A stretch of 64,000 bases of DNA, from positions 48,252,743 through 48,316,742 of the forward strand of contig CM070723.1 of the NCBI GenBank assembly GCA_036346275.1, written 5' to 3'. The notes below the pieces were generated by a model. The model ran no database searches, was not told the origin of the DNA, and worked only from the letters and a program-made list of their open reading frames with translations. A program made the translations under genes and the position numbers. Below, piece after piece: positions 46,391 through 57,529 of this stretch; position 1 is the stretch's first letter, and every line of letters begins with the position of its first letter. The stretch is from Otatea glauca (taxonomy: Eukaryota; Streptophyta; Magnoliopsida; Poales; Poaceae).

Positions 46391-47229
46391 CTACGCATTT
46401 AAATGCCTCACCATCTTCTCCACGGGCTCCCACACCACCTCCTTCCACGCCTCCTCCTGCTTGTTGCCGCTCGCCATGCGATCAAGCACCTCCGTGCGAT
46501 CCACGTGCCGCACGTCCCACCCTCAGCGTGCTCATCCTCCCGATCTTCTCCACTGGCGACCATCACCGAAGGTGTTGCCCTTGATCTCCTCCACGTCTGC
46601 GCCGCCAAGATCGCCTCCGCAGCGCGGCGTCGGCAGACCTCCGCCGCCTCCCTCTTGCGCGAAGGTGCGCGTCCATCTCCGGCGAGCCGATCGCGCGGCG
46701 CAAGCCCCCGTGTAGTCGGCGCCGGGTGGGTCGAACGCCGCGCGGGCCTTGTTCACCAGCCCGCGCCGCAAAATATCGTCTACCCGAGCTGCGGTGAATC
46801 GCGGAGGAGCTCGCGCAAACATCGGCCGGATGAAGAGGCGATCGTGGCGGCGCGAACGCCCACCGCGCCCTCGACGGCGCCTCGGCGTACTGTTGGAGCC
46901 ACCGCCACGATAGGAGGCGGCCGCGGAGAGCACGCTCGGCCGCGCAGCGCCTCACAAAAGAAGTCGTCCTCGGTGAAGTCGGCGTTGGGGCACGGCACGC
47001 AGCCGAGGAGGTGGTGCGCCACTCCGGCGTGCTCGTGGTCGGTCACCTTGTTGGTGATCACGGGCAGGCCGGCGTAGACCTGGATCTTGTCCGAGTTGAT
47101 CACCTCGCCACTAAAGCGCGCCGCCAGGGCGATGGCCAGCTTCGACTTGCCGGTGGCCATCGCGCCGAGCACGAACACGACCTTCGGCTTGTTGGCCGCC
47201 GGGCTGATCACGGCGGCGGCGTCCATCAT
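46391..47229 (-). pseudogene. adenylate isopentenyltransferase (cytokinin synthesis), frameshifted
   Basis: From the ATG at 47229 the frame reads KPKVVFVLGAMATGKSKLAI, whose GxxxxGKS is the P-loop of plant IPTs. It continues with GEVINSDKIQVYAGLPVITN, HHLLGCVPCPNADFT and EDDF. Frame changes follow, but later blocks are readable: GGGSN (about 46890), RVDDILRRGLVNKARAAFDP, GADYTG, then VEEIKGNTF near 46575. The C-terminus AWKEVVWEPVEKMVRHLNA ends at a stop at 46391-46393. IPTs join DMAPP to ADP/ATP in plastids to start cytokinin synthesis, and are usually single-exon genes of about 320-340 codons. This one is 839 bp with at least three shifts and a missing centre, so it is inactive. Confidence 0.88.
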
Positions 47230-47283
47230 GGATCAGTGCATGACGAGCATACGTGCCCGATCGTGGGAAGTGGCGGCGGTACG

Positions 47284-47406
47284 TGAGCGCCTTGTATAGG
47301 ATGTGGTGCACATGCAGGAATGGAAGAAAATTAAGCGCGCGATTCATGGTACTGACTGGTGTGGTAAATATTAAATCGAAATCAAATGGGTTTAGATTTG
47401 CAACAT
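47284..47406. repeat. duplicated IPT upstream segment, copy 1
   Basis: GCGCCTTGTATAGGATGTGG through TTTAGATTTGCAACATAA is repeated almost exactly at 47955-48078 (a few substitutions). It lies directly upstream of the minus-strand IPT pseudogene and marks a tandem duplication of the IPT locus. Confidence 0.9.
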
Positions 47407-47419
47407 AATTTTCTTCCAT

Positions 47420-47700
47420 TCATGCCGCCCGCCATGCGCATCAGCACCTCCGTGCAGTCCACACGTCGCACGTCCCACCCCTCCAGCGTGCTCATCCTCC
47501 TGATCTTCTCCACCTGCGCGACCACCGATCGGAGGTGTTGCCTTGATCTCCTCCATGTACGCGCGCCAAGATCGCCTCCGCGAGCGCGGCGTCGGCGACC
47601 TCCGCCGCCTCCGTTTCGCGAAGGTATCGTCCATCTCTGGCAGCCGATCGCGGCGCAAGCCCTCGTGTAATCGGCGCGGGCGGGTCGAACGCCATGCGGC
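47420..47700 (-). pseudogene. second IPT copy, 3' part only
   Basis: From the minus strand, AFDPPA, ADYTRGL (with a shift), PEMDD, MEEIK and, at the end, RMSTLEGWDVRRVDCTEVLM are recognisable C-terminal IPT blocks. The P-loop half is absent; 47700-47950 is unrelated AT-rich sequence. The flanking repeat at 47955-48078 shows that the whole gene was once duplicated in tandem and then lost its 5' half. Confidence 0.8.
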
Positions 47701-47954
47701 AGCGTGAGATGTCATCCCGAAAGCTAGACCAATAATGGCTTCCCTAATTATCATTCAAATATGAATGCTAACATATAGCACCATTTGTGCGCCCCGATTG
47801 AGGCTAATTATTATCGAATATCATTACTTCCATAGTGTATTTAGGAATAAGTCACGAAATGAACTTATTTCTTATATTTACTACACGATAATTGCATTTC
47901 ATACACACATTCCTTATATAATATTTTTAGCTAAATAATATTATGGCGTGATGC

Positions 47955-48078
47955 GTGGCGCCTTGTATAGGATGTGGTGCACATGCATGAATGGAAGAAA
48001 ATTAAGCACGCGATTCATGGTACTGACTGGTATGGTAAATATTGAATCGAAATCAAATAGGTTTAGATTTGCAACATA
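47955..48078. repeat. duplicated IPT upstream segment, copy 2
   Basis: Near-identical to 47284-47406 in the same orientation (for example GGATGTGGTGCACATGCATG versus GGATGTGGTGCACATGCAGG). Confidence 0.9.
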
Positions 48079-48079
48079 A

Positions 48080-49071
48080 ATTCCATATATATAGTTCAAT
48101 TGAAATATATATGTGCGGACTCTCCTGTTATAGGCCACATGAATGAATAAGTTAGACACATTAAACAACGTCCATCGGATGTGGGTGAGTAAAACTGAGG
48201 AAAGATCTGAGACGTTCATTTTGATGAATGCAAGTTTCTGGGGACGTTTTGTTGGGTGCACGAACATTAGGCCATCTCTAATGAGGTGCATTATTTAGGG
48301 TGGACGTAGAAAAATTGCTTAGATGCATTATAAAGGGGTATATATGGACGTAGTTGAGTATCCTTTCACCAAACATTTAGGCAAGAAAGTGACACATGCG
48401 CGTTCATTCCTGTAATAATAAAATAATTACCGTTCATATAAAAAGTATGAATTGTTTAACGGCTTCAATCAAACAACGGAGACCAGAGGTCGTAAGCGCA
48501 TTTTTATGCTGGTGTATACTTACGCTTCGTATACGCAACTACTTGAAATTTACTAATCTGACCAAAAGATGTCCAAATCTACTTAAATAGAAAGAAATTC
48601 TCTCGCAAACCATATTAACATTCCTCGTAGAGTCACATCATTTCACCAAATATAGTACCGATGATATGGTTATATTCTCAAAGGCTCTTTAGCATGACAG
48701 ATGACTACTTAGACTCTTCGACGACAAGATATAGAGGTACAAGACAATTCCAATGTTACAAACTCTACAAAAATGGAGTATTTTACATGCCGTCAAGTAA
48801 TTAGTCTTATCTAAACTCTAAAAATTCCATAGTTCCGTCACTATTTATGCCTTCGTTGACCTTCTAGGCACACGGTGCAGGAAGCCAGGTGCACCGTGCA
48901 CGACGACGGCCGTCAAAAAAAAAACGAACAGTTGGGAACCTTCGAGAAGGACACGTCCAACTCTCCAAATGTCCCACCGGCCGCAGACGAGCGCGGTTAC
49001 GTCTGCGTGCAGGTGCGTTCACAACAAACCCCCGAGGGCATTTCGGTCATTTTCCCCACCCCTCGCTTGAC
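48080..49071. other. intergenic and thioredoxin promoter region
   Basis: AT-rich spacer without recognisable genes. GGCCATCTCTAATGAGG at about 48271 resembles a Harbinger/Tourist end, but no partner was found. From 48890 the sequence becomes GC-rich toward the thioredoxin promoter. Confidence 0.35.
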
Positions 49072-49079
49072 TATAAATA
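49072..49079 (+). promoter_or_regulatory. TATA box of the thioredoxin h gene
   Basis: TATAAATA lies about 120 bp before the ATG at 49196, so transcription should begin near 49105 and give a 5' UTR of about 90 bases. Confidence 0.7.
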
Positions 49080-49195
49080 CCGCCCCTCGCGCCGCGGAGA
49101 AGCCAAAGGACGCAATCTAGCAAATCGATCCCCGAGATTAACGTTATTCACACCAAAACCTTTAATCTCACCAAGGAAGAAGAAAGAGGAGAGGA

Positions 49196-51275
49196 ATGGC
49201 GGCCGAGGAGGGAGCCGTGATCCCGTGCCACACCAAGGATGAGTTCGAGGCCCAGATGACCAAGGCCAAGGAGGCCGGCAAGCTGGTATGCGCGAGCAAT
49301 CCCCCCGGTTCACCAAATTTTTTTGGTTTTTTTTTTTTGGGATTTTGTGGTGCTAGGTTTCCTCGCTTCGTCCTTGTACCAACGCGATCTCTGAAGAAAT
49401 TCGGCTTGGATTTGTAACGTGTGGCGAGATCGTTCGTGTTTTAGGCGATTAGGGCGAAAGCATACGCAAATTCCCTAGTTTAATTGTGGAGATTCGGCTG
49501 AGTTATTGGCATTTTGGTGACTATATTTGAAAAAAATTTAGATGAGGGTGAAGCTTGGAGGATTTGCTGTTTACACTATGTGCAGATTTCGTAAATTAGA
49601 TAGGAAGTTGTAGTTTTCGTCTCACTTGGGTTGTGGAATTGGGAATGGATTTACATATGCAGGTGGACTGTATTCCCGATCTGTAGATAGCACTGTGTCT
49701 CTGTACGTGATGCCTAAGGTGCATGATTCGTGGATTTTACCATGGGGTGATTCTTCTAAACAGATGGTTGATGAAAGGTCAACGATTGGTTAAGGTTTAC
49801 TTCAGATCAGTAGATGGTTGATATATCTCTAGCTACGTACAGCTGATTAGTGTGGCTATGTTTTAGAATCTGACACGATTTGTGAGAAGTGATCACTTTT
49901 CTAGCCTTCCTTACCTCGTTTTTTTTTTGCATATCTTAGTCTCCTCCCGAGCGGAATTGCAAATCTAGCCTCCTCTCCACCGCGGAACATGCCTCTCGTG
50001 CCGGTAGGGAGTGCTTCCCGCACGCCCCGGCCGCGGAAGGTCACCGCTCCTGCGTTCACCGTCCATGGCAGGCCACTGCTCTTGTGCTGCCGCCACCACT
50101 GCTCTTGTGCTCCCTAGGTGTGATAGGTGATATGTTTCATTTGTAGTGCCTTCCGCGGTGGGTGCTCTTGCGCTCCCTACGTGGTGTGGGAGGGGGGCTA
50201 GATTTGTAATTTCACTCAGAAGAGGGCTATATTTGAAAAAAAATGAGCTAAGAGCTATAAAAGTGATCACTTCAATTTGTGGGAGCAACAACGACCAGAT
50301 ATGGTACTAGTTCTAATCCGGTCAAAGGCTTGCAGTTGGTTTATGTTTGGAATTGTTATGATCTGGTGCTGTGCACCTTGTGATAAGGTAGCTGTGCAGA
50401 GGGTTTGCTTGCCACACTTCAAAATTGATTTTTTTTGTTTCGAAATAAGTCGGGAAGTGAATCTTAGTCCAACTGATAAATCGACAAAGTATTTGTGTTG
50501 GGACATACATGGTTTTTGTTGGAAGAGACAGGATGGGAATCACGCTGTTTGGAAGTCATGTTGAAATGGGATAAAATTGAGGTGCTGTAGACCACCCTGA
50601 ATTTTCCAATTTGACTGATTTTGTTTTCTCGTGCTGTGCGGCTTGGGATTTTGTACACACCAAGATAAGGATGTTGCGATAGAGTAGTTAATTGGCTGAT
50701 ATCCTATCTATTCAATTGTCAATCGGTGGTTCATGTTCTTGTCACATTCTTCCAAGTTCCGATTCTAGAATTGGTAGTGGTACATTTTGTCACTGAAGGT
50801 GTCATTATTCGTTTTGACTGTACATTTTACATTTTGTCACTGAACCTGTCATTATTTGTTTTGACTGTATATTCAACCGGCTATACCTGTCATGCTAATA
50901 CGAACATCTCTGGGCTCGTTCTCTATACAGGTGATCATAGATTTCACTGCTTCCTGGTGTGGTCCTTGCCGCGTCATCGCCCCAGTCTTTGCTGAGTGCG
51001 CCAAGAAGTTCGTTGGTGCCATCTTCCTGAAGGTTGATGTTGACGAGCTGAAGGTGAGGACAGTGCCACAATCCTCCAAAACATCTCTCCCTGTGGCAGC
51101 GAACTAATGTTGTTGTTTCCATGTTCAACAGGAAGTTGCCGAAAAGTACTCCATTGAGGCGATGCCGACCTTCCTGTTCATCAAGGACGACAAGACAGTT
51201 GACACCGTTGTCGGTGCCAGGAAGGAGGAGCTCCAGAGCAACATCGCGAAGCACATCGGTTCTGCGTCCGCCTAG
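49196..51275 (+). CDS. thioredoxin h (cytosolic), three exons
   Basis: The exons are 49196-49285, 50931-51053 and 51132-51275, all phase 0 with GT/AG sites, giving 118 residues. The protein starts MAAEEGAVIPCHTKDEFEAQ. It has the active site ASWCGPCRVIAPVFAE (WCGPC, residues about 39-43), then FLKVDVDELKEVAEKYSIEA, the cis-proline loop MPTFLF, and a tail ending IGSASA. There is no transit peptide, so it is a cytosolic h-type thioredoxin (subgroup I), a disulphide reductase recharged by NADPH-thioredoxin reductase. Length and intron positions match grass Trx h genes. Intron 1 (1,645 bp) hosts a foldback element. A cysteine in FAECAKKF, where relatives usually have tyrosine, is unusual. Nothing suggests inactivation. 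Confidence 0.97.
49888..50271. mobile_element. long-TIR foldback element in thioredoxin intron 1 (Mutator-like?)
   Basis: The left arm AGTGATCACTTTTCTAGCC ... GCAAATCTAGCC matches the reverse complement of the right arm, AGTGATCACTTTTATAGC ... ACAAATCTAGCC, giving inverted repeats of about 90 bp. ATTTGTG occurs just outside both ends (49879-49885 and 50274-50280), perhaps a blurred 9-10-bp duplication. The centre is GC-rich. Confidence 0.65.
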
Positions 51276-52528
51276 AGGAGCAGAGCAATGCCGGTTATCA
51301 ATAAGGGCCAGCAACTGGTGCAGAAGTAGCAGTAGTAGTCATTGTCGCACTCGGTTTGCCTTGGATGTTGCCCAACTTTGTGTGGATTCAGTTCGGAGTA
51401 TCGTTTTAAATTCCTGATGTTTGCTATAGTGGCTGCTTGTGAAGTTTGGATCTGACTATGCTGTCATGATGCGATTATGAAGCAATATATGATATGCTGG
51501 TGATCTTGTGTAGATAGCAGGCGTCTCCTGAGCCCTTTCCTCCATACTCCATAGCGGTTGTTCTTACATTGAATCTGAAATGGAATCACAGGGCATCCTC
51601 GATCTATTTCTTGCTGCTGTTATGCCTGATTCTGAAGTTCTCTGTTCAGTCTAACTAATTAACTCAGGGCTAAGATAGCCAATTTAACCAACCCATCCCA
51701 TTTTGAACCTTAAACCAATCTTTATGGAAATTAGCCTTGTAATCCTGATGGTAATCAGGACAGTTCACATCAGCAGAGAATTCAATTTCAGGACTAAGTC
51801 CGTTGAATTGAATTCTCTGCTGTTGAATTCGCAGTGGAACTGTGAGGACCTCTAGAAGGTTGCGGTTAGTCATGCCAAAAAGAAAAAAGAAAAAAAAGCA
51901 AATCTGTATAATTCCAGAGAGAGTTGACTTGCACACAGCATCTGAGAAATAATTGCAAATGCGTAGCAGATCAGATGCATACCTTCGTTTGTCAGCACCA
52001 TCACAGCTAGCGCAGACTTCTAATCCGTCGTTTGTCAACGCTGATGTTGGGCTGGTGCCCAACTATCACCGACAGTGGCTCCTCTCCAGCCTCCCTAGCT
52101 TCATTGGCTCCAGTTTCGGTTGTCCCTTCTAATAAAATTAGGAACAGAAGTTTTTAAAGGCTTTTAAGGGTGATAACCATCGGCTGGTGTAGTTACATTA
52201 AGAATCATAACACACGTCATGGGTTTAGGTAGGAAAATCGTAGTGAAAAAACTACGCAAATAAAAGGTGCCATGCTGCTGGGTTTTGCTACGGTCGGCCA
52301 CTTAGGAACAAATTTGACGACGGAAAGGATCAAAGGAAGCAAGAATAGGTAGAAGGTTCTCTTTTCTGAACAGATTGGAGATTAAGAGGATAAGAGGATA
52401 TGGTTAACAACAACGGTAGATTAAGACACCTTGATTAGCAACAACAGAAGAATGAGATTAGCACCGTCTGGTTGGCGTAGATAAACGGTCACAGTTAGCA
52501 GCAACTAGGGTCCGCAAGTGAAGGCAAG
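51276..52528. other. thioredoxin 3' UTR and intergenic sequence
   Basis: The first 200-250 bases should be 3' UTR. Beyond that no gene is recognised; the minus-strand open frame at 51670-52062 includes a phenylalanine run and matches nothing I know. Confidence 0.35.
51771..51822. repeat. short perfect hairpin
   Basis: CAGCAGAGAATTCAATT and AATTGAATTCTCTGCTG form a 17-bp perfect stem around an 18-base loop, about 500 bp after the thioredoxin stop. It may lie in or beyond its 3' UTR. Confidence 0.7.
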
Positions 52529-52763
52529 CCATCCACTTTGGCAAAGATGAAGTCATCTAAGTTCATATTTGGTTGAAAGGATGATAAATAGATGGATTGA
52601 GCCAATTTTTTGTTTGATTGGAGAGATGAGAGTTGGATGATGGGAATATTCCTGAGATTTGTATGTCCTCATCCACTCATCTATCCAACCAAATAACTGG
52701 ATGGATGTAAAAAGATAGATAAAGTCATCCCATCCACTTTTTGTTTTTGAACCAAACACATCC
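52529..52763. mobile_element. MITE, left-truncated, GGATGTGTTTGGTTC family
   Basis: The right end, reverse-complemented, is GGATGTGTTTGGTTCAAAAA. The body (CATCTAAGTTCATATTTGGT, GAGTTGGATGATGGG, CTATCCAACC) matches the next MITE at 52789. The left TIR is absent. Confidence 0.6.
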
Positions 52764-52788
52764 TAAAGAAGGAAAATTAGCACTAAAA

Positions 52789-53153
52789 ATCCGTTTGGTT
52801 CAAGGGCAAAGGATGGATGGGATAGGGCCATCCATCCTAGTAGGGATGAAACCATTTAAGTTTATGTTTAGTTGAAGAGATTAGAGGAGGATGGGATGAG
52901 TACATTTTTGTTTGTTTGGAGGGATAAGAGTTGGATGGTCGATAAGATGAGAGTTCAAATTTCGAGAGATGAGATAGATAAGATGAAAGTTGGATGAGTT
53001 CATCCAGCTATTTAATATAATGGACTCATCCAACATCTACAAAAAATATTTCTAAGAATTGATCATCTTTATCCATCTATCCATCCAACTAAACAGTAAG
53101 ATCGATAAAAATTGAGCCATTCTATCTGACCTTTTTCCCTTGACCAAACGCAT
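52789..53153. mobile_element. MITE, ATCCGTTTGGTTCAAGGG termini
   Basis: The left end ATCCGTTTGGTTCAAGGGCA and the reverse-complemented right end ATGCGTTTGGTCAAGGGAAA form inverted repeats. The interior has inner repeats of GGATGG / CCATCC. It is related to the preceding truncated copy, only 26 bp away. Confidence 0.7.
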
Positions 53154-53549
53154 TATAACTTGTTGGTATAGACACAGGGTTAGAACCAGTCCAGCTATAG
53201 ATGCCATCTGTTGGCAAGGTGTGAAAACAAAAAAGGTCAGAACTCTTAACTCTACCTGTGTGTAGCACGTGTACGGAGGGGAGGGTATGAGATTTGGACG
53301 GGCCAGATGAGAGCCAACCCCCAACCACATCGAGGAAATTGAGAATTGGGCAGGACGCCACGTAGGCCCCACGTGTGAACGGAACCCGCGAGGAGGATAT
53401 TCTGTGGATCAACGTACGTAGGCACCAAAAATAATGGAGACCGTAGCTAACATAGCATAGGCTTGTTCTGGGTGAGGTCGCAGCTGGCTAAACCAGCCAA
53501 ATGCTAGTCCCACACAGCACGTCATGAGTGCACAGCCCAACTGTAGATA

Positions 53550-54179
53550 AGGATTCAAATTTCGTTTTCAAAGCACATATTGGGTAGCCAAAATATAAAA
53601 TTTCAGCGAAATCTAGTTGAAATTCAAAAACTAAATTTAAAATCCGGAATTTTTGAAGAACCCTAAACCGAAATTTCGGTGATTTCGAACACCCTGTGAA
53701 ATGGTCTACCGTGGCTAGAAAAAATATAAAAAAATTATGCAAATATTTATCTACATTTTCTACCTGTTTGAATACAAAATACTAAGTATTTGCATATAAA
53801 ATTCCCAAGTTAGGGTTTAGACCGAAATACAATTTTATGCTGAAATACATCATTTAAGGCTGAAATCCAAGTTAGGGTTTAAGCCGAAATCCAAGTTAGA
53901 ACTTAGGGTTACATAATTTGTATATTTTTTTTAACGTTTCACATGTATTTTACATAAAAGGCATTATAATTCTCCAAAAAAAATTGGTGTGAACTCCAAT
54001 CCAAAAACAATGCAAATTGGTCCAAAAATACCAAAATCTCGGTGAAATTTACCAAAATATCATCGAGATTTACCGAAATTACTGCAACAAACCTTAATTT
54101 TCAACTTTTTTTATTCCGCCGAGATTTGGAATCTCTACTATGGCCGAAATTCGAAATTTCACCGAGATTTTGAACCCTG
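53550..54179. mobile_element. possible hAT-like element with CAGGGTTCAAAATCTCGG end
   Basis: The right end, reverse-complemented, is CAGGGTTCAAAATCTCGGTG. The left end AAGGATTCAAATTTCG is a weak match. The interior is full of CGAAATTT / AAATTTCGG words like the other CAGGGTT elements here. No 8-bp duplication is preserved. Confidence 0.45.
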
Positions 54180-54902
54180 ACTACGGGGTAGAAACAATCT
54201 TATTAATACCGTTTTGCTGATGTGACTCGTATATACTATTTCGCTATCTAAATTGGTACATAGTAGTCGTGCATTTTGTTTCAGTTTTGATATTGGTTAA
54301 TACTAGCCATAGTGGTCAAAACCGATTATACAGGAGGAATTGATGGTACGTCTATTGAACTAATTAAATTATATGCTACATTTGATGTACTATTATACAA
54401 TTAGAGTAATATTATAATTAAACATACATATACTTATACACATTATTACACTAAAATTCAAAATGTCGGTATAGGCCGATACCAGAATGTATTATTGCTA
54501 TAGCTAAACTGGTATAGCCTCTGGAATGGTATAGATAAGTACGAGTAGGAGCAAGATGGGGGAAGCGAGAGAGAAGGGGGGCTCTAAATCAGGCAATGTA
54601 GTGTAACAATTAACGACAATACAGCTTCAGAACGATTGATGCCATGGAGTTATATGGTTTTATTTAGAATAGGGTATAGGTATAAGTATCGACACAACAC
54701 ATGAAATTTTCCCACTTTTATATTAGTCACTCACGTGGCTGATATCACCATAGACCCAGTTGCGCATCTTCTCCTTTGTAAACCATAATAACTAGGTAGA
54801 ATCGTGCGCGATGTTGCGTCGGGCGAAAAAATCTGGTTCGAATCGGTGTCCGTGTTGAATTTGTGGAAGAGTATTTTTTTTGCAAAATAACTGGACCTAA
54901 AC
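54180..54902. other. intergenic target of the terminal retrotransposon
   Basis: No gene is recognised. The last five bases, TAAAC, should be repeated after the 3' LTR beyond the window if the insertion is intact. Confidence 0.4.
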
Positions 54903-57471
54903 TGAAAGTGCATCTAGGCACTTATGTTATTTTGGTGATTAATGAATGTTATTTTGGTGATTAATGACAAACACTCATAATGACAATCTATGCAATTAAG
55001 TAAATGCTTAACTTAGTGCTTAACAAATGACAAACCTCTAATATGATTATATTGCTATGAGACTAACTTGTTATTGCCTAGTTGAGTATCAGTCTCATCT
55101 TTTAGAGGAAAATCAAATGGGATAGTTAAGCAAAGATAAGGTATGCAATTTTGGTATCTATTCTATATTTGTTATTGCATTCCTTTTGTGCAAATGCATA
55201 GTGAACTCCAAGTAGCATGTTGATTTTATATATGCACATTGGTTCATGTCATATTTATTTGTGCATATATATTCATTTGAGTTCATTATGGTATGCATGT
55301 ATTAACTAGAGTTAAACTTCATATTGCTATAGATTGACTTGGTGCATGTATGTTTTATTTGTATATCTTCTCATGCAATTCTCTTAGTGAAGTTTATCTA
55401 GTGTTGGATCACATATTTACTCTTACTCCAAATATTATTTGCACATGTATAATTCGTGTATATTCTATCATGTGCTTTATTTAAGTAAAGTTTGTGATCC
55501 TTGCCATGATTTAATTGATTCATCACATTGGCAATTATCTCTCTAGTGCATATAGATCAATTACATATTCATCATGATGTACTTAGTAGAGAACATTTCT
55601 TATGTCAAGTGTTTCTATTTTGTGTTGTGCTTCTTTATATGAAACACTTGTTGTAATCAACTGCTCACAAATATCAACTCTATTCATATCTATTGAGCTT
55701 TTGGGACTAATGTCTTTCATGAGTAGTTTGGAAAGAATTAGGTCCGTATGTGTATGATGACCAAGGTATCTTGGAGGATGATCATTAAGTCGAGGTCAAC
55801 AAGGCGGCGGTGTCACCAAGAGTCGAGGACTAAGTCAAGAGCAACTTGGCGTGGAGATCGTCAGAGAGGATGATCAAGTCAAGGTTGATAGGACGAGAGT
55901 CTCATGAGGTGAATCGAGTCGAGTTGGACAAGGCGAAGATGTCATCAATTATATGGTGAAGGTCTTCATGCATCGACATCAAGAAAGAAGACGGCAAGTG
56001 ACTAGTTCTAGACTTATATTATCTTTGATTTAATTTGAGTCTAAGGATTGCCGTACTATTAAGAGGGATGCGATGTCGAATGACTTTTAGATGTGTCAAG
56101 TGCTCAAGTGATCCATCCTTGTGAATCTTAGAAAGAGAGTGGTGTTGGTAGTGCCGGAAAGTGAGGGTTGTAGGTCTCTCTTGATTTCTTTGTGAAATCT
56201 GTGGTTATCCTTTGAGTTTTGGGTAGTGAGACCTTGTTAGTTGTGTAGCCCTCGTTCTTAGCTTTCGGGAGAGTCCAAAATCTCTGAAATCGGAGTCCTG
56301 AGTTAAAAGTTATGCTCGTTTTGTCGATTTGCTCAGTCTGATTCGGACTATCCGGAGTTAGTCCGGACTATCGGATCATCCGGAGTATCCGGATATTCAT
56401 CCGGACTCTCCGGGTTGAGTCTCTCTGTTAGCATTTTCTCAGTCAATCCGGAGTATCCGGATTGAAATCCGGAGTCTCCGGATTGTGCGCAGTCTGCCCC
56501 CAACGGCTAGTTTTTTGGGAGGTCTATTTATAGCCCTTCCTCCCTCTTTTTGAAGGAGCTTTTTGGAGAGGCTTTTGGAGTGGATTTTTGAGGGGCTGTG
56601 TGGGGGGTTTTGAGGGAGCTTTTACCCTTAGATCTAAGTGATCCCCTTGTGAGAAGGGTTAGGAAGAGTTTGGGGAGTGAGTTTTGAGTTGGTTGAGCAC
56701 TTGATTTCATCTCCAAGTTTGTTCTTCGTGAGCATTTGTTACTCTTGGAGGTTGAGGACTCCTAGACGGCTAGGAGGTCGCCACGAGCCACCGGAGCTTT
56801 GTGTGGTTGGTAGTGGGAAGTTTGTGAAGGCGGTTCCGCCTCCGTAAGGGAAGGAATCAAAGGAGTGAAGACCGCGAGTGCATTTGTGCAACACCGGAGG
56901 AAGAGGGTTGAAAGAGACCCGGCTCAAGTGTGACCGAGCCGCCTCAACGGAGACGTAGGATCCTCAAGGATCCGAACTTCGGGTGAAAAATCATCGTCTC
57001 AAGTTTGCTTCTTTCTCTTGCTTTAGTATTTGGTTTTGAATCTTTGGGAGCCCGATCTACTCTTTTGTTGTGTTTGGCTCCGGATCTTCTATACCCTCGT
57101 GTACCGACATCATTAAGATCTTTTGTGTTCAAGTAGATTGTTGAAAAATTGCGAGGATTTAAAATCTCTCTTGAGATCCTCAATCCGAGTATCCAAATCC
57201 ACGAACCGGACAGTCGGATAATCCGAGTATCCGGATTGAATACCGGACACTCGGGTTAAGTCCTCGGGATTGGACTATCCGAGTATCCGGATTGAATACC
57301 GGACAGTCCGGACTATCCGGAGTATCCGGATTGAATAACCCGGACACTCCGGATTGTTCAGGAAACTCGGGAGATTTTATTTAGCTGCATATTTTATTCC
57401 GCTGCATTTAGCTATAAAGTTTTTAATTCGCCTATTCACCCCCCCTCTAGGCGACATCCCCTGTCCTTTCA
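54903..57471 (+). repeat. 5' LTR of the gag-only Copia
   Basis: It starts TGAAAGTGCATCTAGGCACT and ends CCCCTGTCCTTTCA. An inner 25-bp duplication (TTATTTTGGTGATTAATGA) lies near its start. Clusters of the word (A)TCCGGA(G/C)TATCCGGATT occur at 56335-56480 and 57190-57355, and related words recur inside the element at 61865-61950. Confidence 0.92.
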
Positions 57472-57473
57472 AT

Positions 57474-57485
57474 TGGTATCAGAGC
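57474..57485 (+). other. primer-binding site (initiator Met-tRNA type)
   Basis: TGGTATCAGAGC, two bases after the 5' LTR. This is the standard complement to the 3' end of plant initiator tRNA-Met used for minus-strand priming. Confidence 0.9.
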
Positions 57486-57529
57486 AAGGTCTCTCTTTTT
57501 ATTAGACTTAACCGTCTAGAGAGTAAAGG

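Noticed and set aside
48271..48380. Harbinger/Tourist-like end GGCCATCTCTAATGAGG
   Set aside because: Only one terminus is visible and there is no matching inverted end or TAA pair nearby.
50895..51314. 139-codon minus-strand frame over thioredoxin exons 2-3
   Set aside because: Antisense shadow of a well-supported gene; the plus-strand exons encode a full thioredoxin.
51670..52062. 130-codon minus-strand frame downstream of thioredoxin
   Set aside because: Contains a homopolymeric Phe run from an A/T tract and no recognisable domain; left as intergenic.
54780..54850. tRNA-like T-arm sequence (TCTGGTTCGAATCGG)
   Set aside because: No acceptor, D or anticodon arms can be folded upstream.
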